From Pelotomaculum terephthalicicum JT (GTDB taxonomy: Bacteria; Bacillota; Desulfotomaculia; Desulfotomaculales; Pelotomaculaceae): a stretch of DNA of 64,000 bases. The translations under genes and the position numbers were made by a program. Shown here piece after piece: positions 17,099 through 25,536 of this stretch. Under the pieces are notes generated by a model. It worked only from the letters and a program-made list of their open reading frames with translations, searched no databases and had not been told where the DNA came from. The DNA is taken from contig NZ_JAKNBL010000001.1 in NCBI RefSeq assembly GCF_022410535.1, forward strand, positions 310,001 through 374,000, in the 5' to 3' direction. Within the stretch, counting starts at the first letter, position 1; every line of letters starts with the position of its first letter.

Positions 17099-17365
17099 TA
17101 TATTCGCTCCCTTGATACACTGTTGTTGAGTTCCCATCAACAGACTTGCCTTCAAAACACAATCCCAAGTTATTCTCTCTTCTAAATAACATTTATACTG
17201 TAAGCCAATATGCTTCTAAACTTCCTATAATTGCTATAACCGCATATTGCAAACTGTCGATTTTTAATCTTGAGGATATACAATCATTTTTTAGGAGTAT
17301 AAAACTTAATAACTTGATATGGCAGATTTCAATCGTTTTTTACTGTTCAGTTAGATAATGTATCT

Positions 17366-18331
17366 TTAGCATTGATTATAAAAATGAAAAAAAGAGACTT
17401 CTTCACCTATACCATTTTCGCAAGGATTAATTGTACAAAATAGCCTTTTTAAGGGAAACCCACATTGAGAAAACCACCATGTAATTGTTTTTGCTTTTTC
17501 AGAAAAATCCCCACTATAGATCCAAAAGACATTGGGAATTTTTAAGGCATTAGCGTTCATTTTTAATTGTTCAGATAGTGCACCGGCTATTAAATCTGGT
17601 ATTGCTATAAAATCTTCGATTTGTCGTGTTCCATTATCACAACAACTTGTTCCACAACGTAAATGTCCTAAAGGGAAGCTAATATAATCATTAATAATCC
17701 AAGCAACTAAATTAGTTAGTTCACAAACACGTTGATCGTTAGCAGCAATGTTATCTTCATCAGTAAACCAATATATATTTTGTCCTTGTTCACATAATCC
17801 TGCTATTAGAAAGCTTAAAAAATGAATTATTGTAAAAGCTTTAACTAAAACATCTGGTTTCCACTTCCTATATGGAATAAAATCTGGGTTTTCTAGATCT
17901 AAAGGAGAATCATGGGAAAATAATGATTTACATTTTTTATTAATTGCTATTGAAAAAGATAAACCATTTAAAGAATTTGCCGCCTCAAGAAAAGGTATAA
18001 GTGCCTTTCTTCTCTGATTATCGCCGAGATTTTTGAATGACATCCGTCTGGAATCCGAGAATATTTTTTGTCTTATTATTAGTCGAGCATATTCCCATTC
18101 TGACCAATTCTCTAAACTAGTAATTAAATAAGAAAAAACATAATAAGGAGCATCTGGCGATTCTCCACTATAATCTGATCCTAATAATAGATCTTTTGAG
18201 TTTCGAAGATTGGGAAAACTATCTGGGTGTTTTTCTTGTAGTTGCACAAAAGACTTATTTAAAATATCAAAGATTGTCCTAGGGTAAGGTGTAACATCTC
18301 TCCAATTATTCTGTGTCACTGTAGTTTTCAC
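17366..18331 (-). CDS. DUF3800-like (RNase H-fold) protein
   Basis: 321 aa. Three segments fit the DUF3800 pattern of a divergent RNase H-like nuclease: an early acidic strand (LLLGSDYSGESPDAPYYVFS, near 48-67), a central WFTDEDNIAAND, and IPDLIAGALSEQL, the IxxaDliaGa helix, near 245. The usual start (YIDESGD) is changed to GSDYSGE. The gene is A/T-rich and lies 267 bases upstream of tcmP on the same strand. DUF3800 proteins are frequent in defence islands. The assignment rests on motif memory only. Confidence 0.5.
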   Translation of the reverse strand: MKTTVTQNNWRDVTPYPRTIFDILNKSFVQLQEKHPDSFPNLRNSKDLLLGSDYSGESPDAPYYVFSYLITSLENWSEWEYARLIIRQKIFSDSRRMSFKNLGDNQRRKALIPFLEAANSLNGLSFSIAINKKCKSLFSHDSPLDLENPDFIPYRKWKPDVLVKAFTIIHFLSFLIAGLCEQGQNIYWFTDEDNIAANDQRVCELTNLVAWIINDYISFPLGHLRCGTSCCDNGTRQIEDFIAIPDLIAGALSEQLKMNANALKIPNVFWIYSGDFSEKAKTITWWFSQCGFPLKRLFCTINPCENGIGEEVSFFHFYNQC

Positions 18332-19307
18332 CCAACTTCATTTTTCTCCTTTAAAATATTCGGCACAACGATAAGTGGATGAGCAGACACAACGAAGCGC
18401 AATGTCCGCTTATCTATGGTTATTACACACCTGGTGCGGGGATATCTCCTTCACCTGAAATACATTCTGGTCAAATTAACAATCAGCTTCCCAGTATAGA
18501 CATTTGTATTATCAAGTGAGGTAGCTCAAACTAACCACTAACAGAATGCCATAGGACTTCGCGAGGTGACGATCGTTAATATCGGTATCAGCCGGGGGGG
18601 CGACTGACTATGCATTTATGAGAGAGCTGAACGACTAAAGTTTTCATATAATCGAAAATTCATCTATATTAAGGTACTCTGGATTATAGATAATTTTTGT
18701 AATATTTCCACGTTGAATTATGTGACTCCTTCTTTACTTTCAATTAATAACAAAAAATATCCAAATTGTTGCACATTCCAAAAAAATAACAGACATTTCA
18801 GGAATATCAAAAAGGGCTGTTATACTACTCAGCCCTTTACTTTCCAGGTTTTTTTATATATGTGGGTGCATCTACTAAAATGACTCACATTTAAGCAGCC
18901 ACCGACTTGAGACCAGTCATCCCAAAGGAAAATCAATGCTCCGGAAAATTGAAGCATTTCAATCTTAAACTTTTCTTACTGCATTTTTATAAGCTTCAGG
19001 TAGCAAAGTAACAAATTACCTTGGATAGATTTTTAAAAAAATGATAAAAAGAACAACCATTTACATAAAAATGATTGAGCAATAAATCCAATAATACCAA
19101 GGGTTAGCCCACATGAAGAACTGTAGAAATAGCCTTCACGCTCTTCTAACCCATAGTTGTCACTGAAATCAGCATACTGCTTGGTTAATATTAATAGTTC
19201 ACAAACGAAGATCGTCTATTTTTACCATCTGGCTAATATTGACATTCAACCATATCGTAGTTATACTTCTCTCAAGAAATATAATCCTTATTTAAGGGTG
19301 ATAAACA
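18332..19307. other. 976-base gene-free stretch
   Basis: No frame longer than about 60 codons looks like a gene. Visible are an imperfect stem GATAAGTGGA/TCCGCTTATC (about 18370-18415) upstream of the DUF3800-like gene, a run of nine G (about 18595), a terminator hairpin at 18811-18838, and otherwise A/T-rich sequence. Parts may be decayed genes. The last 60 bases lead into the PIN toxin-antitoxin operon. Confidence 0.6.
18811..18838 (-). terminator. Rho-independent terminator-like hairpin
   Basis: AAAGGGCTG and CAGCCCTTT are exact complements separated by ten bases. Read on the minus strand the stem is followed by TTTTTGATATT. It would isolate the DUF3800-tcmP side from readthrough. Confidence 0.65.
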
Positions 19308-19526
19308 ATGGCAATTGACCGTTTGATTGAAGAAATCAATAAACTTACTCCTAAACAGAAAGAAGAATTATTCCGTAGATTAGGAATTTTCAATTCCAAA
19401 AACGACGTGCAACTAAGAGGCGGTCCAGACGATCCCCTTTCAGAATTAATTGGTATGATAAAAGGACCAGGTACAGGCTCCCAACACTACAAGGAGGATT
19501 TATATGGAGGCAAAAGACCTTTATAA
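19308..19526 (+). CDS. Antitoxin partner of the PIN-domain toxin
   Basis: 72 aa, start ATG behind AAGGGTGAT. The N-terminal amphipathic helix (MAIDRLIEEINKLTPKQKEE) is followed by an extended Gly/Pro-rich tail, as in toxin-binding segments of small antitoxins. It overlaps the toxin gene by 23 bases, which implies coupled translation. It is not a recognisable AbrB or RHH antitoxin. Confidence 0.65.
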   Translation: MAIDRLIEEINKLTPKQKEELFRRLGIFNSKNDVQLRGGPDDPLSELIGMIKGPGTGSQHYKEDLYGGKRPL

Positions 19527-19947
19527 ATGTTTCATCGACACAGGGGGCCTAATTGCTCTACTTGATGTCACTGACCCCTACCATAAAGAAGCCTCAGCTT
19601 TTTATAACTCATTAAAGAAAAGCACTTTACTTTTCACCAGCACGCTGGTCATATCAGAAACATATACCTGGTTACTTTACCACTGTGGTCATTCATTAGC
19701 CAACCGTTTCCTTGGAATAATTGAAAATGCAATAAAAACAGATTATATTAGATCTGTAATTCCTGATACCGACCTAATAAACAAAACCCATGCTGTTCTC
19801 AGAGCTTATGAAGATCAGAATTTATCTTACCCTGATGCTATGAGTTTTGTCATCGTTGAACAGTACGATATTCAAAATATATTCGGATTCGATAATCATT
19901 TTTATATAATTAAGCGTAGCCTTTGGCCGCACATAAAGAAAAGATAA
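19504..19947 (+). CDS. PIN-domain ribonuclease toxin (VapC-like)
   Basis: 147 aa, start ATG behind AAGGAGGATT. The PIN acidic residues are visible: Asp in CFIDTGGLIALLD (residue 12), Glu in VISETYTWLLY (about 52), Asp in YPDAMSFVI (about 117) and Asp in FGFDNHF (about 130). PIN toxins cleave RNA with Mg2+ or Mn2+, often tRNA. The overlapping upstream gene is the antitoxin. The module probably stabilises the element. Confidence 0.85.
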   Translation: MEAKDLYKCFIDTGGLIALLDVTDPYHKEASAFYNSLKKSTLLFTSTLVISETYTWLLYHCGHSLANRFLGIIENAIKTDYIRSVIPDTDLINKTHAVLRAYEDQNLSYPDAMSFVIVEQYDIQNIFGFDNHFYIIKRSLWPHIKKR

Positions 19948-19960
19948 ATTAGCATTCATA

Positions 19961-19990
19961 ATAAAGGCAATTTTTATTGCCTTTATTTTT
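19961..19990 (+). terminator. Terminator of the PIN toxin-antitoxin operon
   Basis: ATAAAGGCAAT, a 4-base loop, then ATTGCCTTTAT followed by TTTTT, 13 bases after the toxin stop codon. Confidence 0.8.
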
Positions 19991-20084
19991 CTTGATCACC
20001 TCCATTTCAATAGAAACCGGCCTATGGTAGTAGCTACCAGTAACATGACTCAGGACGAACGAAAATATTACCGGAGGCTTACTG

Positions 20085-20348
20085 ATGATGAGTAATGAAA
20101 ATAAAATACCCGACTTTGCCACTCTCCAGGAAGCTAGGGAATTTTGGGAAAAGCACTCTCTGGTTGATTTTAGCAAAGACCTTGAAGTGGCAAAGGAAGT
20201 TAAGTTTAAAAGAAAGGGCAAACTGGTTGTTTCAATAGCCCTTGGAAAAGAAGATGAAAATCTTCTGCACCAATTAGCAAAGAAAAAAGGTGTCAAGTAC
20301 TCCGACTTGATCACCTTATGGGTTAAGGAACATCTCCGTGAAAGTTAA
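20085..20348 (+). CDS. Orphan CopG/BrnA-type antitoxin
   Basis: 87 aa, start ATG behind CCGGAGG. The opening (IPDFATLQEAREFWEKHSLVDF) and the C-terminal ribbon-helix-helix (KLVVSIALGKEDENLLHQLA...) are those of CopG/BrnA antitoxins. No toxin is adjacent: the PIN gene upstream has its own antitoxin, and downstream comes the right end of the element. Its 3' part and the next 70 bases occur again in decayed form at 21311-21443, beyond the interrupted ATPase gene. Confidence 0.75.
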   Translation: MMSNENKIPDFATLQEAREFWEKHSLVDFSKDLEVAKEVKFKRKGKLVVSIALGKEDENLLHQLAKKKGVKYSDLITLWVKEHLRES

Positions 20349-20414
20349 CTATCACGAAGATGTCCCTAAAACCCCGTCTTTACTGGGCTTGTACCCTTAT
20401 ACTAAATGTTTTGC
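20274..20414 (+). repeat. Right-end segment of the element, intact copy of a repeat
   Basis: This stretch (3' end of the CopG-type antitoxin gene plus about 70 bases) reappears with many substitutions and small deletions at 21311-21443. The similarity stops within a few bases of the attR core (20422), so the repeat unit corresponds to an element terminus. Confidence 0.75.
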
Positions 20415-21276
20415 AACCGCAACCGCACTCCACGTGGTTGATCCGAAAAATCCGGGGGCGGTTGATGAAATTATCCACCTCGGCGACTTCTGGGATGAAG
20501 AAAAAATACAGGCCGTCAAGCAGCAGGTATTGCAGACAAACATCCGCGTCGGCCGCCTCTTCAAAATAGCTTACCACCAACTGGCCGAGGCCAAAGTGAT
20601 CAAAGACGAATTGGACAGCTACCTGGAAGAAGCCGCCAACCGGTCCCGGGTGCATGAAACCGCCTGGAAAATAATCAAGAGCGTCACTGAAGACGCCCCG
20701 GTCCAATATGAAAGAGAACCAAAAGCCAGGCACTTGTTCGCCACCGCTTTTACCCCCGGGGGGCAGTGGCACTATCTCGACACTATTCTGCAGGATACCA
20801 GGAAGCTTTACCTGGTGACCAGCGACGCCACCAGCCTGACCTCCTACGTTGTCGGCGCCGTCGCCAGGGCCGCCCACACGAGAGGCCTGGATACCGGTGT
20901 ATTCCACTGCCCGCTGGCGCCGGACAATATAGACCTCGTTTTGATTCCGCGGCAAGGATGCGCAGTTATGAAGGATATCCCCGGCATTGAGTTTAAGGCG
21001 CAAAATGTTCCTGCCATCACCAAGGTTAAATTGTACAATCTGAACCAGCACCTGAACGAGTCGATCCTGGCGGTTTACGGCAGTGAGATCGACAGCGCCC
21101 GGGAACGTCTCTCCGCAGCCATCAACAGGGCGATCAGCTACATCGCCAAAGCCAAGGAGGAGCATGACCATATGGAGACTTACTACATCCCCGCCATGAA
21201 CTTTGACGCCATTAACGCCAAGCGCGAGGAAATCCTTGCCCGCGTGCTGAAATATGCGGAGGAGTCCGGCAGTTAA
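20338..21276 (+). pseudogene. 3' half of the split PRK06851-type ATPase gene
   Basis: From base 20427 the product reads HVVDPKNPGAVDEIIHLGDFWDEEKI and continues to the family's C-terminus (SRVHETAWKII, LVTSDATSLTSYVVGAVARAA, IELIxR-like LVLIPRQG, NLNQHLNESI). A GTG at 20338, inside the end of the CopG antitoxin gene, opens the same frame, so a 312-aa C-terminal piece lacking the P-loop could be made in the integrated state, with 29 element-coded residues in front. Precise excision would rebuild one continuous gene with the half at 1-192. Confidence 0.85.
20422..20426. other. Right attachment-site core (attR) of the 20-kb element
   Basis: ACCGC, identical to 188-192, stands exactly where the ATPase coding sequence resumes (ACT CCA CGT in the plus strand). 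A second ACCGC lies six bases to the left (20416-20420), but only this one restores the ATPase frame in the form DGTALHVVDP. Confidence 0.6.
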
Positions 21277-21310
21277 ACTGCCAAACTCTTCCATAAATAC
21301 TATAGACTTT

Positions 21311-21443
21311 TTAGCAAAAAAAGGTGCAAGTATTCCAACTGATCACCTCATCGTTCAAAGAACATCTTCGTGAAAGTTAACTTTTACAAATTGTCCTAAA
21401 ATCCGTATCTTTACTGAGCATGTACTTTTATACTAAATGTTCT
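21311..21443 (+). repeat. Degenerate second copy of the element's right end
   Basis: The order of words (TTAGCAAA, AAGGTG, CAAGTA, TGATCACCT, GAACATCT, GTGAAAGTTAAC, TGTCC, TCTTTACTG, TTATACTAAATGTT) matches 20274-20414, with frameshifts that destroy the antitoxin frame. It lies 35 bases after the ATPase stop codon. It is probably the scar of an older or related element that ended here. Confidence 0.8.
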
Positions 21444-21543
21444 GTTGTTTATATGCAGCACAAACGCGATGCTCAAATATTAAGCCATACCAGGAACATT
21501 ATAGACTTAATACCATATGATGGTATTAAAGAGGTGTTTCTTC

Positions 21544-22134
21544 ATGGCTGACCTTCACAACAAAGGAAATGTGAATAAAGGTGAGAACGAACAAATCCAA
21601 ACAAGCGCGGTAAATTTTAATTGTCCTTCCTGTGGCCCGGGAACCAATCCATTGCAGACTCCGTATCCGGGATACCCATGCATTAATTATAAATATTACC
21701 CAACCTACATGTATGTGCCGGAATATGCTTATCCGGAGGCTCTGAGGCTAATCGTCGAATCGGTGGGCGGCGAGAGAGAGGATGAATTATTCTACAATTA
21801 TATGCTTAATATCGCCCCCTCCGACCAAAAAGAAATTGTCGCATCCATTCGCGATGATGAAATCAAACATAATAAAATGCTGAGAGAACTATATTGGCAA
21901 CTGACAGGACAGGAGATTACCACAGTCCAGAACGGTGCTTTCCAGCCTCCCCCCAGTTATTGCAACGGAATTACCAAAGCCCTGTTCGGAGAGCTGGCCG
22001 CAGTGGAACGATATCGCAAAATTTTATTCGGACTTAAATTTCTGCCGTATAGAAACATGATTACGGAAATTTATACAGATGAGTTAAAACACGGGTCTAA
22101 ATGGAATTACCTGTTTGCGGTAAACTGCAGTTGA
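21544..22134 (+). CDS. Ferritin-like / rubrerythrin-related protein, possibly spore-associated
   Basis: 196 aa from ATG at 21544 behind AAAGAGGTG. After a Pro-, Tyr- and Cys-rich N-terminus (about 1-65), a four-helix segment carries carboxylate and His ligands of ferritin-like diiron proteins: EREDELFYNYML, RDDEIKHNKMLRELY, GELAAVERYRKI and YTDELKHGSKWNYLF (two ExxH-like DEIKH/DELKH motifs). Firmicute proteins of this form have been linked to spores or oxidative stress. The N-terminal low-complexity part favours a coat location, but this is inference. It stands alone. Confidence 0.7.
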   Translation: MADLHNKGNVNKGENEQIQTSAVNFNCPSCGPGTNPLQTPYPGYPCINYKYYPTYMYVPEYAYPEALRLIVESVGGEREDELFYNYMLNIAPSDQKEIVASIRDDEIKHNKMLRELYWQLTGQEITTVQNGAFQPPPSYCNGITKALFGELAAVERYRKILFGLKFLPYRNMITEIYTDELKHGSKWNYLFAVNCS

Positions 22135-22148
22135 TTAAGGTGTTAATT

Positions 22149-22226
22149 GGGGTCAGCCCTTGACATTGGACAGCCGGAGAGTATGCAGGTATTATGTGTC
22201 TTTGTCCAATGTCAAGGGCTGACCCC
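22149..22226. repeat. 78-base palindromic repeat (REP- or MITE-like)
   Basis: The 24-base arms 22149-22172 (GGGGTCAGCCCTTGACATTG...) and 22203-22226 are exact complements around a 30-base loop. No coding capacity. Such GGGGTCAG...TTGACA palindromes look like dispersed elements mobilised in trans. It sits in the intergenic gap between the ferritin-like gene and glnA. Confidence 0.75.
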
Positions 22227-22237
22227 TTAGTAAATGC

Positions 22238-22266
22238 AACGCCCGGCAATTCGAATGCCGGGCGTT
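22238..22266. terminator. Terminator after glnA
   Basis: AACGCCCGGCA and its complement TGCCGGGCGTT enclose ATTCGAA. The hairpin lies 8 bases past the glnA stop on the minus strand. Confidence 0.7.
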
Positions 22267-22273
22267 GTTAACC

Positions 22274-23692
22274 TTATATATCGTAATAAAGCATGAACTC
22301 GTATGGGTGCGGTCTAAGTCTGATGGCGTCAAATTCCCTCGTTAGTTTGTAATCAATCCAGGCATCCAGCACATCTTTATCGAAGACTCCGCCTTCCAGC
22401 AAAAATTCGTGATCATTCTGCAGCGCTTTCAATGCCGCGTCAAGTGAGCCCGGAACTGAGCGGATATCCTTGGCTTCTTCAGGCGGCAGATCGAAAATGT
22501 CTTTATCCATCGGTTTGCCCGGGTCGATTTTATTCTTCACCCCGTCAAGGCCCGCCATCAGCAAGGCGGCAAAAGCCAGGTAGGGATTGCAGGAGGGGTC
22601 GGGCGGGCGGAACTCAACCCGCTTGGCCTTGGGGTTGTTGGAGTACATGGGGATACGTACCGCCGCACTTCTGTTCCTCATGGAGTAAACCAGGTTTACC
22701 GGCGCCTCGTAGCCCGGCACCAGCCGCTTGTAGGAGTTGGTGGTCGGATTGGTCAGACCAGTCAGCGCGTGGGCGTGCTTCAACAAGCCGCCGATAAAAT
22801 ACAGCGCGGTTTGACTTAATTTGGCATATCCCTTCTCGTCAAAAAACAGGGGGATTCCGTCTTTCCACAGGCTCATGTGGACATGCATGCCGGTGCCGTT
22901 GTCCTGGAAAAGCGGTTTCGGCATAAAGGTCGCAGTTTTATTATACTTTTTGGCAACATTCTTCACAATGTACTTAAACATCATCAGATCGTCGGCCATC
23001 TTGACCAGCGTGTTATATTTTATGTCGATTTCGGCCTGACCCGCGGTGGCCACCTCGTGGTGCTGGCACTCAATATTGAGCCCGGCCTCCAACATGGTCA
23101 TAACCATGTCTGTCCGCATGTCCTGCTGAGAATCGGTGGGGGGAACCGGAAAATATCCTTCTTTATAACGCGGCTTATAACCGAGGTTGGGACTTTCCTC
23201 GCATCCCGAGTTCCAAATGCCTTCCACGGAATCAATATAGTAGTAGCCTGAATGCTGGTTCTGGTCAAACCTGATCGAGTCGAAAACAAAGAATTCCGCC
23301 TCAGGCCCCCAGTAGCTCTCGTCAGCAATTCCGCTGGCTTTTAAGTATTCTTCGGCTTTCTTGGCGATATTGCGGGGGTCGCGGTTGTATTTCTCACCAG
23401 TCAACGGGTCAACCACATCACAGATAATGCTGAGGGTGGGTACTTTGTTGAATGGATCCACAACAGCCGTTGTCGGGTCGGGAATCAGATTCATATCGCT
23501 TTCATTAATAACCCTGAAACCGCGTATGCTGGAACCGTCAAAGCCGAAACCTTCAGCAAAAGCACTCTCGTTAAATTCGGAAACAGGCACCGAAAAATGC
23601 TGCCAAATACCCGGCAGGTCGATAAATTTCACATCAACCATTTTTACATCTTTATCCTTGATGTAAGCAAGAACATCCTGGGGTGTTTTCAT
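22274..23692 (-). CDS. glnA: Glutamine synthetase, type I
   Basis: 472 aa from ATG at 23692 behind AGGAGG. It joins ammonia to glutamate at the cost of ATP. Visible family motifs: FDGSSIRGF (N-terminal domain), [38 protein letters not shown] and the C-terminal [16 protein letters not shown]. Length and the segments between motifs suit the longer GSI-beta type, but the tyrosine that is adenylylated in that type (NLYDLPPEE in enterics) is Phe400 here (DIFDLPPEE), so covalent control by adenylylation is unlikely. The leader with a terminator (23785-23821) suggests control at transcription. Confidence 0.97.
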   Translation of the reverse strand: MKTPQDVLAYIKDKDVKMVDVKFIDLPGIWQHFSVPVSEFNESAFAEGFGFDGSSIRGFRVINESDMNLIPDPTTAVVDPFNKVPTLSIICDVVDPLTGEKYNRDPRNIAKKAEEYLKASGIADESYWGPEAEFFVFDSIRFDQNQHSGYYYIDSVEGIWNSGCEESPNLGYKPRYKEGYFPVPPTDSQQDMRTDMVMTMLEAGLNIECQHHEVATAGQAEIDIKYNTLVKMADDLMMFKYIVKNVAKKYNKTATFMPKPLFQDNGTGMHVHMSLWKDGIPLFFDEKGYAKLSQTALYFIGGLLKHAHALTGLTNPTTNSYKRLVPGYEAPVNLVYSMRNRSAAVRIPMYSNNPKAKRVEFRPPDPSCNPYLAFAALLMAGLDGVKNKIDPGKPMDKDIFDLPPEEAKDIRSVPGSLDAALKALQNDHEFLLEGGVFDKDVLDAWIDYKLTREFDAIRLRPHPYEFMLYYDI

Positions 23693-23784
23693 AAACATAC
23701 CTCCTGTTAGATATAAAATAAAATTAATAGAACTGCCAGAAGAGAAAAAACCTCCTTTCCAACGCGGGCATAAAAAACAAAAAA

Positions 23785-23821
23785 CCTCATACCGGCCATC
23801 TTTAAAAGGGCCGGTATGAGG
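23785..23821 (-). terminator. Terminator in the glnA leader (attenuator)
   Basis: Arms CCTCATACCGGCC (23785-23797) and GGCCGGTATGAGG (23809-23821) are exact 13-bp complements. In the glnA transcript the stem is followed by TTTTTTGTTTTTT, about 95 bases before the start codon. The 5' arm can also pair upstream (GAGG of TTGAGGTAATGACG with CCTC), giving an alternative antiterminator. Just upstream, 23837-23852 (GAAACT-ACCC-AGTTTC) forms another small hairpin. The layout fits attenuation by an ANTAR-type RNA-binding regulator or another leader signal. I cannot assign the sensor. Confidence 0.75.
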
Positions 23822-23889
23822 CGTCATTACCTCAAGGAAACTACCCAGTTTCAAAAAAGAAAAAACAACACTGTTTTCAACTTGGCAAT

Positions 23890-23918
23890 ATTATATTACA
23901 TTATTTTATTTATTACAA
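23890..23918 (-). promoter_or_regulatory. glnA promoter
   Basis: On the minus strand TTGTAA (complement of 23913-23918), 17 bases, TATAAT (complement of 23890-23895). The transcript would carry a leader of about 190 bases including the hairpins at 23837-23852 and 23785-23821. Confidence 0.65.
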
Positions 23919-24144
23919 TGGCTATTGGTCCATACCCCGCACGCAAGATTAAAAAAATTTAATCCGTTAACCTAATAAGTACCACAATATACAACTATTA
24001 TTTTCTCCTGGAAATGTTAAAATAAAATGATCAATAATGCAAGAGTTCCCGCACAGGCAACTTAATAATTTTAAATTACAGCAAAGGAGGTGCATGACTG
24101 GTTATCACGCGGAACCTTGGCAAAATTAATATGGAGGTAGCCTT

Positions 24145-25431
24145 ATGAGAAGAAAGTTTATCGTTGTTCTGGCATTCACGCTGCTGATAATATCCGCAGC
24201 CTTTCCCGCTTTTGCCGCCGAAACCGTTCAACTGCAAGTAAACGGCGACACAGTTCCGACACCCGGCCTGTATATGACGGACGACTGCAGCATGGTTCCG
24301 GTGGATACCTTTATCAGTATTGTAGGCGCCGACGTCAATTGGTCCGCTAACGACAACTTTGCCGTAACGGAAAACGGAGTGACTCTGAATCTGACCGTTG
24401 GAAAAACTGAAGCTTTGCTTGGGGACAAAACTATCACGCTGCCCGTCGCGCCGGCAAAAACAGGTGACAGCATTTTCATCCCCCTTCGCGCCGTCAGCAA
24501 CGCCTTTGGCTTCACAGTTGACTGGGACGGAGAACAGTGGCTGATTAAGTTGACCAGAAATGAACAAAGGAACGGCATGTCGGTTTCTGACTTGCTGACG
24601 AAGTCCACAGTAGCAAGCCAAGTATACAATACGTACTCCATGGAAGGCCTTTTTAACATTGACATGGACATCCAGGAAGACGGAAAAGCTGTGGAACAAG
24701 CCCCAAAAAACGTTACCTCGAAATTAACCGGACAAATTCAGAACGATCCTTTCCAGGTATATATGAAACAAACTGTCGTGCCAGAAGCCGCGGACAATAA
24801 CACTGAAGCGATAGATGAAGCGATTGTTGAAACATACATGAACCAGGACAAAATGTACATCAAAGCCCCGGGCCAGGACTGGACCGTAATGGACATGCCG
24901 TTTTCACCGGAATTCTGGAAACAGCAGCAGGACATCCAGTCAGATCCCCTGAAGGCTGCCGAGTTGATGAAAGAAATGGGCATCTTACTGAACTTCGGCA
25001 ACGACATGACAATCGCCAACAAAGATTACTATGTCGTGAACGCAACCATCGATATGAACAAATTTATGCAGGGTTACCCCAAAATCATCGCGCAAGCGAT
25101 GCAGGGAGTACCGCAAGGCACTGCCTCCGGGAATCCGGCCGACTTGCAAAAACAAATGGAGGAACTCCTGAAAAACGCTACGCTGGATTATAATTACTCA
25201 GTTTTAATCAACAAGGAAACAATGCTCAGCGAGATTGTCAAGTATGACGCCCGGCTAATCATGTCCTTTGAAAACCCGGTGTCTGAGGAGGCAAACGGGG
25301 CTGAAAAAGACAACGCGCCCAAAGTGATGAAAATTGACATGAAGCTCACGGGCGACATCAATATCACCGACATGGGCGGCGCCTTCAACGCCCCGGACGT
25401 TAGCGCCGCTAAAGAAACGAGCAACCCGTAA
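24145..25431 (+). CDS. Exported protein with a copper amine oxidase N-terminal-like domain
   Basis: 428 aa, ATG behind GGAGGTAG. A signal peptide (1-25, ending AFAAE) is followed by a Cu_amine_oxidN1-type domain (about 28-135: SMVPVDTFISIVGADVNW, then FIPLRAVSNAFGFTVDWDG). Residues 150-410 form a beta-rich domain with repeated YMNQDKMYIKAPGQDW-like strands, similar to LppX/LprG or DUF6612-type lipid-binding folds, though without a lipobox. It probably sits on the cell surface. The same type of N-terminal domain occurs in the element (11532-12461), but the rest differs. Confidence 0.75.
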   Translation: MRRKFIVVLAFTLLIISAAFPAFAAETVQLQVNGDTVPTPGLYMTDDCSMVPVDTFISIVGADVNWSANDNFAVTENGVTLNLTVGKTEALLGDKTITLPVAPAKTGDSIFIPLRAVSNAFGFTVDWDGEQWLIKLTRNEQRNGMSVSDLLTKSTVASQVYNTYSMEGLFNIDMDIQEDGKAVEQAPKNVTSKLTGQIQNDPFQVYMKQTVVPEAADNNTEAIDEAIVETYMNQDKMYIKAPGQDWTVMDMPFSPEFWKQQQDIQSDPLKAAELMKEMGILLNFGNDMTIANKDYYVVNATIDMNKFMQGYPKIIAQAMQGVPQGTASGNPADLQKQMEELLKNATLDYNYSVLINKETMLSEIVKYDARLIMSFENPVSEEANGAEKDNAPKVMKIDMKLTGDINITDMGGAFNAPDVSAAKETSNP

Positions 25432-25483
25432 CAGCAGCCAACGATAAAACGCCATTTAAACCGCCGTCCGTGTGCGGCAAGCT

Positions 25484-25516
25484 AAAACGCCTGGTGGCTA
25501 ACTGCCAGGCGTTTTT
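25484..25516 (+). terminator. Terminator after the exported-protein gene
   Basis: AAAACGCCTGG, a 10-base loop, then CCAGGCGTTTTT, 53 bases past the stop codon. It also faces the convergent HEPN gene. Confidence 0.8.
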
Positions 25517-25536
25517 CATTCACCCGCTATCAACGT

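Noticed and set aside
20380-21294. A 304-codon open frame on the minus strand opposite the ATPase C-terminal half
   Set aside because: Its residues are the low-complexity mirror of a clearly conserved plus-strand gene, with no ribosome site. Only its first-ending codons matter, as the predicted recombinase tail in the circle.
22274-22430. tRNA or rRNA genes in the window
   Set aside because: I looked for GTTCRANNC T-loops with acceptor pairing and found only chance matches inside genes.
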